Source of the DNA: a virus
Direction: 5' to 3' (one strand)
DNA: 27,479 bases
IMG/VR virus record: IMGVR_UViG_3300031787_000676
Location: 1-27,479 of that record
Part shown: piece by piece, positions 8,460 through 17,113 of the stretch
How positions within the stretch are numbered: the stretch's first letter is position 1
Layout: every line of letters starts with the position of its first letter
Notes under the pieces: model-generated
The model's database searches: none
What the model was told of the DNA's origin: nothing
What the model saw: the letters and a program-made list of their open reading frames with translations, nothing else
Translations under genes and position numbers: made by a program

Positions 8460-11400
8460 GTTTCGTTTTTGACGAACCAAATCTATCGGCAACTCCTTTT
8501 TCACCATTGAAAGGTGGGGAAGATACTGGTTTCCTGGAAAACTTTAGCGCCGCGTATCAATCAAACCTAAAACTAAACAGGACCGATTCGCGCAGTATCA
8601 ATCTTAAAGAGCAATGGGAACCAATCATTAAAGAGGTCCAGGATAAAACTGGTAAGAAGTTTTTTAATCCCAGCAATTACCTGGGTCAGATGACGGCCCA
8701 AAAGGGTTACGGGGAACAAGCCTATAACGGATACTCAAAACAGATTTTTGATTTCATTAAGGAGCGTCCTGAGACATTTCCGGATCTAATCAACCTGGAC
8801 AACGACGCCTTATTTGAGCGAGCAAAAAAGAGTGCTATCAAAGCTGGCGACGTTAATGCTGATGTAGCGGCACGTCAAACACTTGGCGGATGGTTTGGTG
8901 ATATGGCCGGCGGAGCTACCGCCGTCTTAACTGATTTGCCAAACATCGCGATTACCGCTGGTGATCTATACGTTACCAGGGGAGCTGGTACCACAATCCT
9001 AAGAGAGACATTGCGCCAGGCAGTATTAAACGGCGGCGCAGAAGCAGTCACACAAATCGAAGTGGCGGACTGGTACAAAACCCTGGATCTTCCATACGAT
9101 TACAGAACATTCTTAACTAACGTAGGTACGGCCGCCGCTGGCGCTGGCATTATTACGGCCGGCGTTATGGGTGCAAAGCCAGCATTTCAATTTACCAAGA
9201 AACAACTGATCGATGGTATCGAGGTACTGAACAAGGCAAGAGCAACTCGCGAAGGCCGTCCGTACGAAGTAGATCCTGACGTCAAGATGATTAAAGAGCT
9301 TGACGAGATCGATGCAAGCGTTAACCAGGGCAACGTATTAAGAGACGATGCCGGCAACCTAGAACACAATGCTCGCGTCGATCAATCGTACGACGCAGTA
9401 TCGAACGGTGATTCAACCAGGATCACGGCCGCACCGCCGGAAAGTCCTATCAATCGTCCGAAAGATATATTTTTTCACGACAACTTAAACAACGAAATTT
9501 TTGCGTACAAGCCAAAAGACTTGCTAGTCGATGCCGAGCTATTCCAATTTAAAGCTGGCGGCGATGTCATGGGCGTTACCGAAAGATTAAAAGATATTAC
9601 CAAGTGGGATCCAGTTAAAGCAAACACGGCAATCGTTTATGAGTTTGCCGACGGACGTACATTTATCGCTGACGGCCATCAACGCCTGGGACTTGCAAAG
9701 CGTTTGCAAGAAGCAGATCCGACACAAGATATTCAGATTTACGCATTCAAGATTCGCGAAGTCGATGGATTTGATCCGGCTTATGCCAGGGCAACGGCCG
9801 CCGGCAAGAACTTGGCAGAAGGTACTGGCACACTAATCGACGCCGCCAAGATTCTTAGAGATGCACCGGAGCTGATTAAGTCATTGCCGCCCAGGTCACA
9901 GTTTGTAAGACAAGCAAACGAGCTATCTCAACTTGGACCCAAGGCATTTAACGCCGTGGTCAATGATGTAGTGCCGCCACATTTTGGATCTATCGTCGGC
10001 CGTTACATTACTGACGAGGCCCAGCAATTGGCCATCCTTCAATTATTGCGCCGCCTGGAGCCAGCAAATGCAGTCCAGGCCGAGCAAATCGTACGCCAGG
10101 CAAGAGAGGCCGGATTCGTTAAAACCGAACAGGCCGGTCTATTTGGCGATGAGGATATTGCAGAAAGCCTATTCCTGGAGCGGGCCAAGATCCTAGATCG
10201 CGCCATGAAAGAATTGCGTAAGGATAAGCAACTATTCGAGACATTAGTCAAGAATGCAAACGATATTGAACAGGCCGGCAACACCCTGGCTAAACTAAGC
10301 AACGAAGAGAAAGAGGCTATTTATGGCAAAGCGATCGCTATCATTGAAAATAACGCAAACGTCCGGGGACCCATCTCAGACAATCTCACCCGAATCGCCA
10401 AGGCGTGGAAAGATGGCGGCGGAACCAAAACTGAAACTTACGTCCGCGAGTTTACCGAAAGCGTCCGCCGAGCAATTGAGGACGGGAGTTATGAAAGGGT
10501 ACCAAATGGCGGAGATCGCGGCGATCTCACAACTCCGGCGCAAAGCAATCGCTTCGCAGAACCAGGCGCAGACGAGCTAAAAGGATTTGATGAAGGCCCC
10601 GGATCGATTGGCGCTAAGAACCAGGGCGACATCCTGGAAGGCGATCTACTGGGAGATATGCCCAATGCCGGCCAGGCGATCACCGTTGATGAGTATGTAG
10701 CCAAGTCATTAAACGAAGATGATCTTGCGGCGCTGGATGTTGAGGCACAAACAACGTTGCGTAATCTGTACCAGGACGCCGCATTACGTAAAGAACAGTT
10801 TGACAATATCAATCGCAATATTGCCAACCTGGTTAATGCTGAATACAAAGCCGCAAACTTAAAAGGATCTAGTCGTGCAGTAGAAAAGATTGTCTATGAC
10901 TATGCTGGCGACGCAACCATGATTAAGGATTTATTGCGCGCTACGATTATTGTTGACAACTTCCAACAAGCTGGCGTCGCACTAAGAGAATTGCGCGGCC
11001 AGTATCGCGTACTCGATAGCGGATTTAGAAATCTACTTGATCCAAAAGTAAAAGCCCTGGATGGTGGTTATCGCGATATTAAGATGAACGTTGAAATTGA
11101 CGGTCATATTGCAGAAGTGCAGATTAGCATTCCTGAATTTATGACAGTCAAGGATAAATATCATGCGATGTATGCAGAGCGCGATGGCATCTTGCGCCGC
11201 ATTACAGATGAGAATCGTCAACCTACTAGAGCTGAACAATCACAGATTGATAAGATGAATGCCGAGATGGGCCTGGCTTATGATGAGGCGTTAGCGGCAG
11301 TTCTTAATCGCTCGAACTCGGCCTTGTCAACTGGCGCGCCATTACGTAATGCTGAATCTGCTGGGAAAGGTCTTGGTGAAGATTTATCCCAGGCCGCGCA

Positions 11401-11692
11401 AAAGCCAGGAAAACCAGGAACAGAACCTAAAGTTACCGGGATTCCTTCAACGTCGAGAAACTCTACTTTTTTAGATGATTTCATTAAGGACACTCCTGAC
11501 TTAACTCTAGCACAGATCGGTACTGGTGGCAAACGCAATGCTGATTTGATGGACCTGGAAGTGCCTATTGCGGAAAGAATCGACCCAGTAACCGGTGAGA
11601 GAATATCGGAAGTGCAGACTGTAAAACAAATTTTAGACGACTTTGAACAGGACAAGTCTATGTTAGAGCGCTTAGTGGGGTGCGTTAAATGA
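8456..11692 (+). CDS. Large internal virion protein with ParB-like and RelA/SpoT-like domains
   Basis: A 1078-aa protein in the position of T7 gp16, so probably ejected into the host. Residues 1-210 are a structural-looking region with Gly/Ala hydrophobic helices (about 215-245). Residues about 339-467 resemble the ParB/sulfiredoxin-like fold, with the signature ADGHQRLGLAKRL around D406-G407-H408-Q409-R410. Residues about 790-920 resemble the RelA/SpoT nucleotidyltransferase-like family seen in alarmone synthetases and polymorphic toxins: KGSSRAVEK (R807, K811), K824-D825-LLRATI, GYRDIK (Y872) and EVQI (E887, Q889), followed by a KDKYHAMY helix. No lysozyme-like transglycosylase motif is seen, unlike T7 gp16. 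ATGA overlaps join it to both neighbours. The virion role is inferred from position; both domains are recognised by motif only. Confidence 0.75.
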   Translation: MSFVFDEPNLSATPFSPLKGGEDTGFLENFSAAYQSNLKLNRTDSRSINLKEQWEPIIKEVQDKTGKKFFNPSNYLGQMTAQKGYGEQAYNGYSKQIFDFIKERPETFPDLINLDNDALFERAKKSAIKAGDVNADVAARQTLGGWFGDMAGGATAVLTDLPNIAITAGDLYVTRGAGTTILRETLRQAVLNGGAEAVTQIEVADWYKTLDLPYDYRTFLTNVGTAAAGAGIITAGVMGAKPAFQFTKKQLIDGIEVLNKARATREGRPYEVDPDVKMIKELDEIDASVNQGNVLRDDAGNLEHNARVDQSYDAVSNGDSTRITAAPPESPINRPKDIFFHDNLNNEIFAYKPKDLLVDAELFQFKAGGDVMGVTERLKDITKWDPVKANTAIVYEFADGRTFIADGHQRLGLAKRLQEADPTQDIQIYAFKIREVDGFDPAYARATAAGKNLAEGTGTLIDAAKILRDAPELIKSLPPRSQFVRQANELSQLGPKAFNAVVNDVVPPHFGSIVGRYITDEAQQLAILQLLRRLEPANAVQAEQIVRQAREAGFVKTEQAGLFGDEDIAESLFLERAKILDRAMKELRKDKQLFETLVKNANDIEQAGNTLAKLSNEEKEAIYGKAIAIIENNANVRGPISDNLTRIAKAWKDGGGTKTETYVREFTESVRRAIEDGSYERVPNGGDRGDLTTPAQSNRFAEPGADELKGFDEGPGSIGAKNQGDILEGDLLGDMPNAGQAITVDEYVAKSLNEDDLAALDVEAQTTLRNLYQDAALRKEQFDNINRNIANLVNAEYKAANLKGSSRAVEKIVYDYAGDATMIKDLLRATIIVDNFQQAGVALRELRGQYRVLDSGFRNLLDPKVKALDGGYRDIKMNVEIDGHIAEVQISIPEFMTVKDKYHAMYAERDGILRRITDENRQPTRAEQSQIDKMNAEMGLAYDEALAAVLNRSNSALSTGAPLRNAESAGKGLGEDLSQAAQKPGKPGTEPKVTGIPSTSRNSTFLDDFIKDTPDLTLAQIGTGGKRNADLMDLEVPIAERIDPVTGERISEVQTVKQILDDFEQDKSMLERLVGCVK

Positions 11693-14184
11693 GCTTTAGA
11701 GAATGTATTACCAACGGCGAGAATGAGGGAAAACTCTCAGGGGACCAGGCCGCCAAGGCCAGGGGCTTATTTGACGAGCTAGAGGCGGAGTATGCCAAGA
11801 AGATGGATCCCATCCAGGCTGGCACCCAGGCGGCGAAAGATACTTTTGACGCATTGCAAAAAGAGGCCATTGAAAAGAAACGCGTCAAATTGTTGCAAAT
11901 ACGCAACTGGCAGAAGATTAGCTTTGACTTAAATCAATATGCTGGCGGAGAAAGTTTAGGAAAAGCCGCCCAGGCATTACTGGATCGCGATGAGTTTGCT
12001 AAGTATTCCAACGTCGAAGCCAGGCGCAAGGCCGTACTCGGTCAAATCTATTCCAAGATGGATGATGTCCTGGCAACCTTTAGACGTCGCGGCGTAACCG
12101 GTGGTCTAGGTAATAAAGCCATGGCCAAGGACCTGGTACGCGAAGTGTTTGGCGAGGATACCGGATCGGCCGCCGCGAAAGAATTGGCACAGTCCTGGTC
12201 AACTGCGGCGGATTATGCCCGCCAGCGCTTTAATGCGGCCGGTGGTGCCATTCCAAAACGTAAGGATTGGGGTATGCCTCAGATCCACGATTCGATGCTT
12301 GTACGCAAGGCTGGACGCGAAGAATGGACTAACTTTATCCGTGAGCGCCTGGACCTGGAAAAGATGATCGATGAGCGTACCGGGCTTAAATTTACCCCGG
12401 AACGCCTGGAGCTGGCCCTGGCACAAGTATTCGATTCCATTGCGACGGAAGGCTGGAATAAGGTTAAACCATCCGGAGCTGGTAGTGGCCGCTCAATGGC
12501 TGGCCGTCACCAGGACCATCGATTCCTGGCGTTTAAGAATGCAGATTCCTGGATGGAGTACCAGGAGAAATTCGGCAATCCTGAACCGTTCGTCACCATG
12601 GTTAATCACCTGGAAGGAATGTCCAGGGATATATCGATGATGGAGATACTAGGGCCTAACCCTAATGCGACGGTCCGGTATATCCATCAAACCGTCATGC
12701 AAGACGCCAAACTGAAAGAGGCGAACAATCCGGAAACGAAGATGGTCGAAAAGGCCAACGCACAACTGGGTATGTTTGATTCAATGTACGCGATCCTTAA
12801 TGGATCAACGGCATCCCCAGTCGATGGAACCGTTGCCAGGGGCTTTGCCGGCTTGCGCCAAATACTTCAATCGGCGCAACTTGGCGCGGCCGCCGTCTCT
12901 GCTCTAACCGATATTAACTTCCAGCGTATTGCCGCTAAGACTTCCGGCATACCCGCCGCTGACGTCATTAAACGCGTCGCCGATAACCTGGTGCCATTGA
13001 ACATTGACGAGAAGGGGCGCCTGGCATCTCGCCTGGGATTGATCGCAGAAAACTGGACCAGCGTCGCGAACGCCCAGGCACGATTCGTCGGTGATATGAC
13101 TGGCCCTGAAATTACGCGTCGCATCTCTGATACGGTCATGCGGATTACTGGCTTATCTCCCTGGACCCAGGCCGGACGCTGGGCATTTGGCATGGAGTTT
13201 ATGGGTTATATCGCTGACAATGCGGCCAAGAAATTTAAAGATTTGGATCAACCACTCCAGGACACTTTGAACCGGTACGGTATCGGCGAGGGTAACTGGG
13301 ACGTGATCCGTACTTCCGGGCTATACGAACACGAAGGTGCGACATTCTTACGTCCGGAAGAGATTGCTTTGCGGACCGACTTGCAACCAGGAAGAGCTGA
13401 CGATCTAGCGACGCGATTCCTGGAGATGATCCAGTCCGAGACTGAATTTGCCGTACCTTCTGCGTCAATCCGTGGCCGCGTCATGCTGGTAGGGGAATCC
13501 CGCCCTGGTACATTTGTCGGTGAAATCTCCAGGTCGTTCGCCATGTATAAGAATTTCCCGGTAACGCTACTCAATACCCACGTCATGCGCGCCGTGAATG
13601 CGGAAAACTTCAACAAGAAGGGCGCGTACTTTGCTGACCTGGTTATCTCGACTACCCTATTCGGCGCCCTGGCAATGCAACTCAAAGAGATTACCAAGGG
13701 GCGCGATCCACGTACAGTAATGACGCCTGAGTTTTGGGGTGCCGCATTACTCCAGGGTGGTGGACTAGGTATCCTGGGCGACTTCTTATTTAACGACGTT
13801 AACCGTTTTGGCGGCGGACTAGAGCAAACCATTGCCGGCCCGGTAGTCGGATTCCTGGATGATACGCGCCGCCTAACAATCGGCAATGTCCAGGAATTAG
13901 CAACTGGCAAGGATACCCACTTCATGCGGGAGCTGATCTCATACGCCGGACGCTATACCCCAGGGTCATCCATTTGGTATTTGCGCCTGGCACTAGAGCG
14001 TCAAATCCTGGATCGCTTACAGATTTGGGGTGATCCGGACGCTAAACAACGAATGCGGGAAATCGAAGCGCGTTACAGACGAGAAACTGGCCAACGCTAT
14101 TGGTGGTCCCCAGGTGATACCGAACCCGAACGCGGCCCGGACTTTGAACGTTTAACTGCGGAACCCCCGCCAAAAAGGAAATAA
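11689..14184 (+). CDS. Internal virion / ejection protein (conserved podovirus C-terminus)
   Basis: An 831-aa protein, ATGA-coupled to the preceding ejection protein. The N-terminal 150 residues are charged helix. Around 170-210 is SWSTAADYARQRFNAAGGAIPKRKDWGMPQIHD (the key words are A-x-x-x-RFN-x-AGG and WGMPQ-x-HD), which I recognise from large virion proteins of environmental podoviruses. The C-terminal half has hydrophobic Gly/Ala stretches (DLVISTTLFGALAMQL and GAALLQGGGLGILGDFLF), suiting membrane-active ejection proteins. It ends with the conserved type PGSS-x-WY-x-RLALER, E-x-R-x-x-x-E-x-GQ-x-YWW-x-PG. A role as the terminal part of the DNA-ejection apparatus is inferred. It is the last gene before a 48-nt gap and the tail fibre. 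Confidence 0.72.
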   Translation: MSFRECITNGENEGKLSGDQAAKARGLFDELEAEYAKKMDPIQAGTQAAKDTFDALQKEAIEKKRVKLLQIRNWQKISFDLNQYAGGESLGKAAQALLDRDEFAKYSNVEARRKAVLGQIYSKMDDVLATFRRRGVTGGLGNKAMAKDLVREVFGEDTGSAAAKELAQSWSTAADYARQRFNAAGGAIPKRKDWGMPQIHDSMLVRKAGREEWTNFIRERLDLEKMIDERTGLKFTPERLELALAQVFDSIATEGWNKVKPSGAGSGRSMAGRHQDHRFLAFKNADSWMEYQEKFGNPEPFVTMVNHLEGMSRDISMMEILGPNPNATVRYIHQTVMQDAKLKEANNPETKMVEKANAQLGMFDSMYAILNGSTASPVDGTVARGFAGLRQILQSAQLGAAAVSALTDINFQRIAAKTSGIPAADVIKRVADNLVPLNIDEKGRLASRLGLIAENWTSVANAQARFVGDMTGPEITRRISDTVMRITGLSPWTQAGRWAFGMEFMGYIADNAAKKFKDLDQPLQDTLNRYGIGEGNWDVIRTSGLYEHEGATFLRPEEIALRTDLQPGRADDLATRFLEMIQSETEFAVPSASIRGRVMLVGESRPGTFVGEISRSFAMYKNFPVTLLNTHVMRAVNAENFNKKGAYFADLVISTTLFGALAMQLKEITKGRDPRTVMTPEFWGAALLQGGGLGILGDFLFNDVNRFGGGLEQTIAGPVVGFLDDTRRLTIGNVQELATGKDTHFMRELISYAGRYTPGSSIWYLRLALERQILDRLQIWGDPDAKQRMREIEARYRRETGQRYWWSPGDTEPERGPDFERLTAEPPPKRK

Positions 14185-14187
14185 TGA

Positions 14188-14216
14188 TGGAAAAATCTTC
14201 CAGTTTAAGGTATAAA
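14188..14216 (+). promoter_or_regulatory. Weak candidate promoter before the tail fibre gene
   Basis: TGGAAA (14188-14193, 4 of 6) and TATAAA (14211-14216, 5 of 6) are 17 nt apart in the short gap before the fibre gene. The initiation point would overlap the Shine-Dalgarno (CAGGAG at about 14221-14226), leaving almost no leader. It is therefore a weak candidate, and the AT-rich stretch may only keep the ribosome site unstructured. Confidence 0.25.
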
Positions 14217-14232
14217 TTATCAGGAGAAAAAA

Positions 14233-16764
14233 ATGGCTGATTTCCCAATATCACCCGTAGTGAGACGAGTAGTCTATACCGGCTCGGCTGGTACTGGACC
14301 CTATGCGTTCACCTTTGAAATATTGGCGCAAACTGATATTGACGTTTATGTCGATGCAACTCTAAAGACATTAACCACGGATTACACGGTAACGATTAAC
14401 TCAAACGGTACCGGCGCAGTTAATTTTGTTACTGCCCCAGGATCTACTAAGCGGATCACAATTGTAGGCGCCAGGGACATTACCCGCGCATCGGATTATG
14501 TAACTGGTGGCGACTTTACTGCGGCATCGCTTAACGTTGAGCTGGATCAGCAAACCATCTTCAACCAGCAAAATGCGGAAGCCTTGGGTCGTGCGATCTT
14601 GGCTCCAGTCACGGACCCAGCCTCGATCAATATGGTGTTGCCGGTGCAAACTTCCCGCGCTGGAAAGATCCTGGCATTCGATTCTGATGGTAATCCCGTA
14701 GTCGGAGAAGAGATCGGTAACTGGCGTGGTAACTGGGCCGCTGGTCAAGCCTATACCGTCCGTGACCTGGTAAAAGATTCTAGCAATGCAAACGTTTACC
14801 GGGCTAATACGGCCCATACTTCCAGCGGCACGACGCCGATCAGCTCCAATGCTGACGTGGCTAAGTGGGACCTGGTAGTCGATGCGGCATCTGCCGCCTC
14901 TAGTGCGGCCGCGGCCGCGTCATCTGCTAGTGCGGCCGCTAGTTCAGCGAGCGCGGCATCTACTTCTGCATCGAACGCCTCAACATCGGCCACGAATGCG
15001 GCCAGCTCTGCAAGTGCCGCTAGTACGTCGGCCAGCAATGCGTCAACTTCTGCAACAAACGCGTCTAACTCTGCATCATCTGCTAGCTCGTCAGCGTCAA
15101 CTGCAACGACACAAGCATCTAATGCGTCAACCTCTGCTACAAATGCAGCGACAAGCGCAACATCAGCTAGCAATAGCGCGTCAACTGCAACAACGCAAGC
15201 GACTAATGCCAGCAACTCAGCAAGCGCCGCGTCAACAAGCGCAACCAACGCGGCTAGTAGTGCAAGCGCGGCATCGACTTCTGCCAGCAATGCGTCAACA
15301 AGTGCAACCAACGCAAGCAATTCAGCATCGACGGCGACAACTCAGGCCACGAATGCCGCCAGCTCTGCGACTGCATCTGCGGCCTCGGCCGTCTCTGCCG
15401 CGTCAAGTGCCGCAAGTGCGGCCGCTTTGCTCGATAACTTTGACGATCGTTATCTCGGTGCCAAGGCATCAGACCCATCCGTTGACAATGACGGTAACGC
15501 CCTGGTAGTCGGCGCGTTATATTTCAATACGACTGACGGCGTGATGAAGGTTTACACGGCGTCCGGCTGGATTGCCGCATCATCCGCGTCGGTAGCAACT
15601 CTCACGACATTCGAATTTGTAGCAACATCCGGGCAAACCGTTTTCTCCGGTAACGATGCAAACGGGGCCAGCTTATCGTACGTCGCGCCAGCACTAATCG
15701 TTACATTGAACGGTGTTCGCTTGCGTCCTGGCGACGATTACACGGCCACGAATGGAACATCGATCACCTTAGTAAGCGCCGCGGCATTGAACGACGAGCT
15801 AGTCGTTGATGCGTTTGGATCTTTCCTAGTGGCGAATACTTATACGATTGCACAAACCGACGCTGGATTTGTTGCTAAGACATCATCAACTGGCGCCGCT
15901 ACTCTTCCAAGTGGTACAACGGCACAACGCCCAGGATCTCCAATAGTAGGACAAACAAGATTTAATACAAGTCTTGGGTTGACAGAAATTTATGACGGCT
16001 CATTTTGGCAAGCCCTTATAGGTAGCGGAACAACTACTACGTATAACGTGGAATATTTAGTCGTTGCTGGTGGTGGCGGCGGCGGCAACGGTGGCCCAGG
16101 CGGCGGCGGTGCTGGCGGAATGTTTGAAGGTTTTAGGTCTGTTACAGTCGGCACAGGATATACGGTTACTGTTGGTGGCGGCGGAGCTATTGGCTCTAAT
16201 GGAGCTAATTCTGTATTTGATAACGTTACGGCAACGGGCGGTGGCCGGGGCGGTGGATCTAGTGGTGCAGTAGGGACGGGTGGATCGGGCGGCGGTAGCG
16301 CTGAAACAGATACTAGCTACGGTACACGCTCTGTTGATAACCAAGGCTCTAACGGCGGCGCTGGAAACGGTGGTGGTGGTGGTGCTGGCGGCCCTGGACA
16401 AAACGGATTTGGTTCATGCGCTGGAGTAGGTTGGGTTGGTAATGGACAAGGCGGCATGGGACGCCCATCAAATATTTCAGGGCAAACAATTTATTATGCT
16501 GGCGGTGGATCAGGATATTATAGAAATAATGCTGGATCACCAATTAAATCATTTGCTCAGTCAGGTGGGGGTGGTGATGGATTTGCCAGCCAAACACCAC
16601 GCGTAAACTCAGGTGGTGGTGGTTATGCAGATGCTTCCGCTGGCGGATCAGGTATTGTCATCATTGCATACCCAGGCCCACAACGCGGTACTGGCGGAAC
16701 AATTACGTCGGTTGGCGGAAGGACTATTCATACATTCACTTCTTCAGGGACATTTACAGGATGA
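14233..16764 (+). CDS. Tail fibre protein with T7-type N-terminus and Gly-rich tip
   Basis: An 843-aa protein that recognises the host surface. Residues 1-135 match the T7 tail-fibre N-terminal attachment domain (VRRVVYTGSAGTGPYAFTF, then ITIVGARDITRASDY and the GGDFTAASLN element). Residues about 160-216 look like a small carbohydrate-binding-type fold (W-x-x-x-W-x-x-GQAY-x-V-x-DLV). Residues 218-398 are a seven-residue Ser/Ala/Thr/Asn repeat, probably a trimeric stalk. Residues about 400-590 have the common fibre elements (FDDRYLGAKASDP, VGALYFNTTDGVMKVY, LNGVRLRPGDDYT). Residues about 610-843 are Gly-rich, like the polyglycine-loop adhesin tips of T-even gp38-type proteins. AGGAG precedes the ATG. 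The stop overlaps the next gene in ATGA. Confidence 0.88.
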   Translation: MADFPISPVVRRVVYTGSAGTGPYAFTFEILAQTDIDVYVDATLKTLTTDYTVTINSNGTGAVNFVTAPGSTKRITIVGARDITRASDYVTGGDFTAASLNVELDQQTIFNQQNAEALGRAILAPVTDPASINMVLPVQTSRAGKILAFDSDGNPVVGEEIGNWRGNWAAGQAYTVRDLVKDSSNANVYRANTAHTSSGTTPISSNADVAKWDLVVDAASAASSAAAAASSASAAASSASAASTSASNASTSATNAASSASAASTSASNASTSATNASNSASSASSSASTATTQASNASTSATNAATSATSASNSASTATTQATNASNSASAASTSATNAASSASAASTSASNASTSATNASNSASTATTQATNAASSATASAASAVSAASSAASAAALLDNFDDRYLGAKASDPSVDNDGNALVVGALYFNTTDGVMKVYTASGWIAASSASVATLTTFEFVATSGQTVFSGNDANGASLSYVAPALIVTLNGVRLRPGDDYTATNGTSITLVSAAALNDELVVDAFGSFLVANTYTIAQTDAGFVAKTSSTGAATLPSGTTAQRPGSPIVGQTRFNTSLGLTEIYDGSFWQALIGSGTTTTYNVEYLVVAGGGGGGNGGPGGGGAGGMFEGFRSVTVGTGYTVTVGGGGAIGSNGANSVFDNVTATGGGRGGGSSGAVGTGGSGGGSAETDTSYGTRSVDNQGSNGGAGNGGGGGAGGPGQNGFGSCAGVGWVGNGQGGMGRPSNISGQTIYYAGGGSGYYRNNAGSPIKSFAQSGGGGDGFASQTPRVNSGGGGYADASAGGSGIVIIAYPGPQRGTGGTITSVGGRTIHTFTSSGTFTG
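14884..15426 (+). repeat. Heptad/21-nt repeat in the fibre stalk
   Basis: About 26 tandem copies of a seven-residue unit (typical forms SATNASN, SASAAST, SASTATT) are encoded by degenerate 21-nt repeats. The units differ mostly at synonymous positions. Ala recurs at a fixed place in each heptad, which fits a coiled coil or triple-helix stalk of the trimeric fibre. The opposite strand is also open here, but only because of the repeat's codon composition. Confidence 0.85.
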
Positions 16765-17111
16765 GCCACTTTGCAAAAATTGAAAACGGCACAGTCACCG
16801 AAGTGATTGTTGCTGAACAAAATTATATTGATACCCTTGCTGGTCAATGGGTGCAAACTTCATATAACACCTGGGAAAATCAACACCCACAAAATACGCC
16901 ATTGCGTGGAAATTTTGCTGGCGTTGGTGATATATACGATTCTGTTAATGATGTGTTTTATAAACCTAAACCATATCCAAGCTGGGTATTAAATCAATCT
17001 ACTTGGCAATGGGAATCACCAATTCCAAATCCAAATAAACGTGGCGAATATCAACGCTACACCTGGAACGAATCAACTACATCCTGGACCGAAGTCCAGC
17101 AAGGAGCATAA
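16761..17111 (+). CDS. Conserved fibre-associated small protein
   Basis: A 116-aa protein, ATGA-coupled to the tail fibre. The opening MSHFAKIENGTVTEVIVAEQ, then WVQTSYNT, PLRGNFAGVGDIYD and F-x-x-PKPYPSW, forms a pattern I know from many marine and freshwater phages. There it sits beside fibre or structural genes without an assigned function. It is rich in Trp, Tyr, Asn and Pro, which suggests a small beta-structured adhesin or fibre accessory protein rather than an enzyme. No membrane segment or Cys pair is seen. The codon use is more AT-rich than in neighbours, as is usual in fibre regions that exchange between phages. Confidence 0.6.
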   Translation: MSHFAKIENGTVTEVIVAEQNYIDTLAGQWVQTSYNTWENQHPQNTPLRGNFAGVGDIYDSVNDVFYKPKPYPSWVLNQSTWQWESPIPNPNKRGEYQRYTWNESTTSWTEVQQGA

Positions 17112-17113
17112 CC

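Noticed and set aside
13248-13925. A 225-aa minus-strand frame opposite the last ejection protein
   Set aside because: Composition (Ser/Arg/Pro-rich) is that of a reverse-strand shadow; no ribosome site and no neighbours on that strand.
14796-15320. A 174-aa open frame on the minus strand, Ala/Leu/Asp/Val-rich, opposite the fibre stalk
   Set aside because: It is the mirror of the heptad repeat codons; there is no ribosome site and no operon context, and the plus-strand fibre gene is clear.
14884-15426. Possible CRISPR-like array because of regular repeats
   Set aside because: The 21-nt units are contiguous, in frame and without spacers; they encode the fibre stalk.
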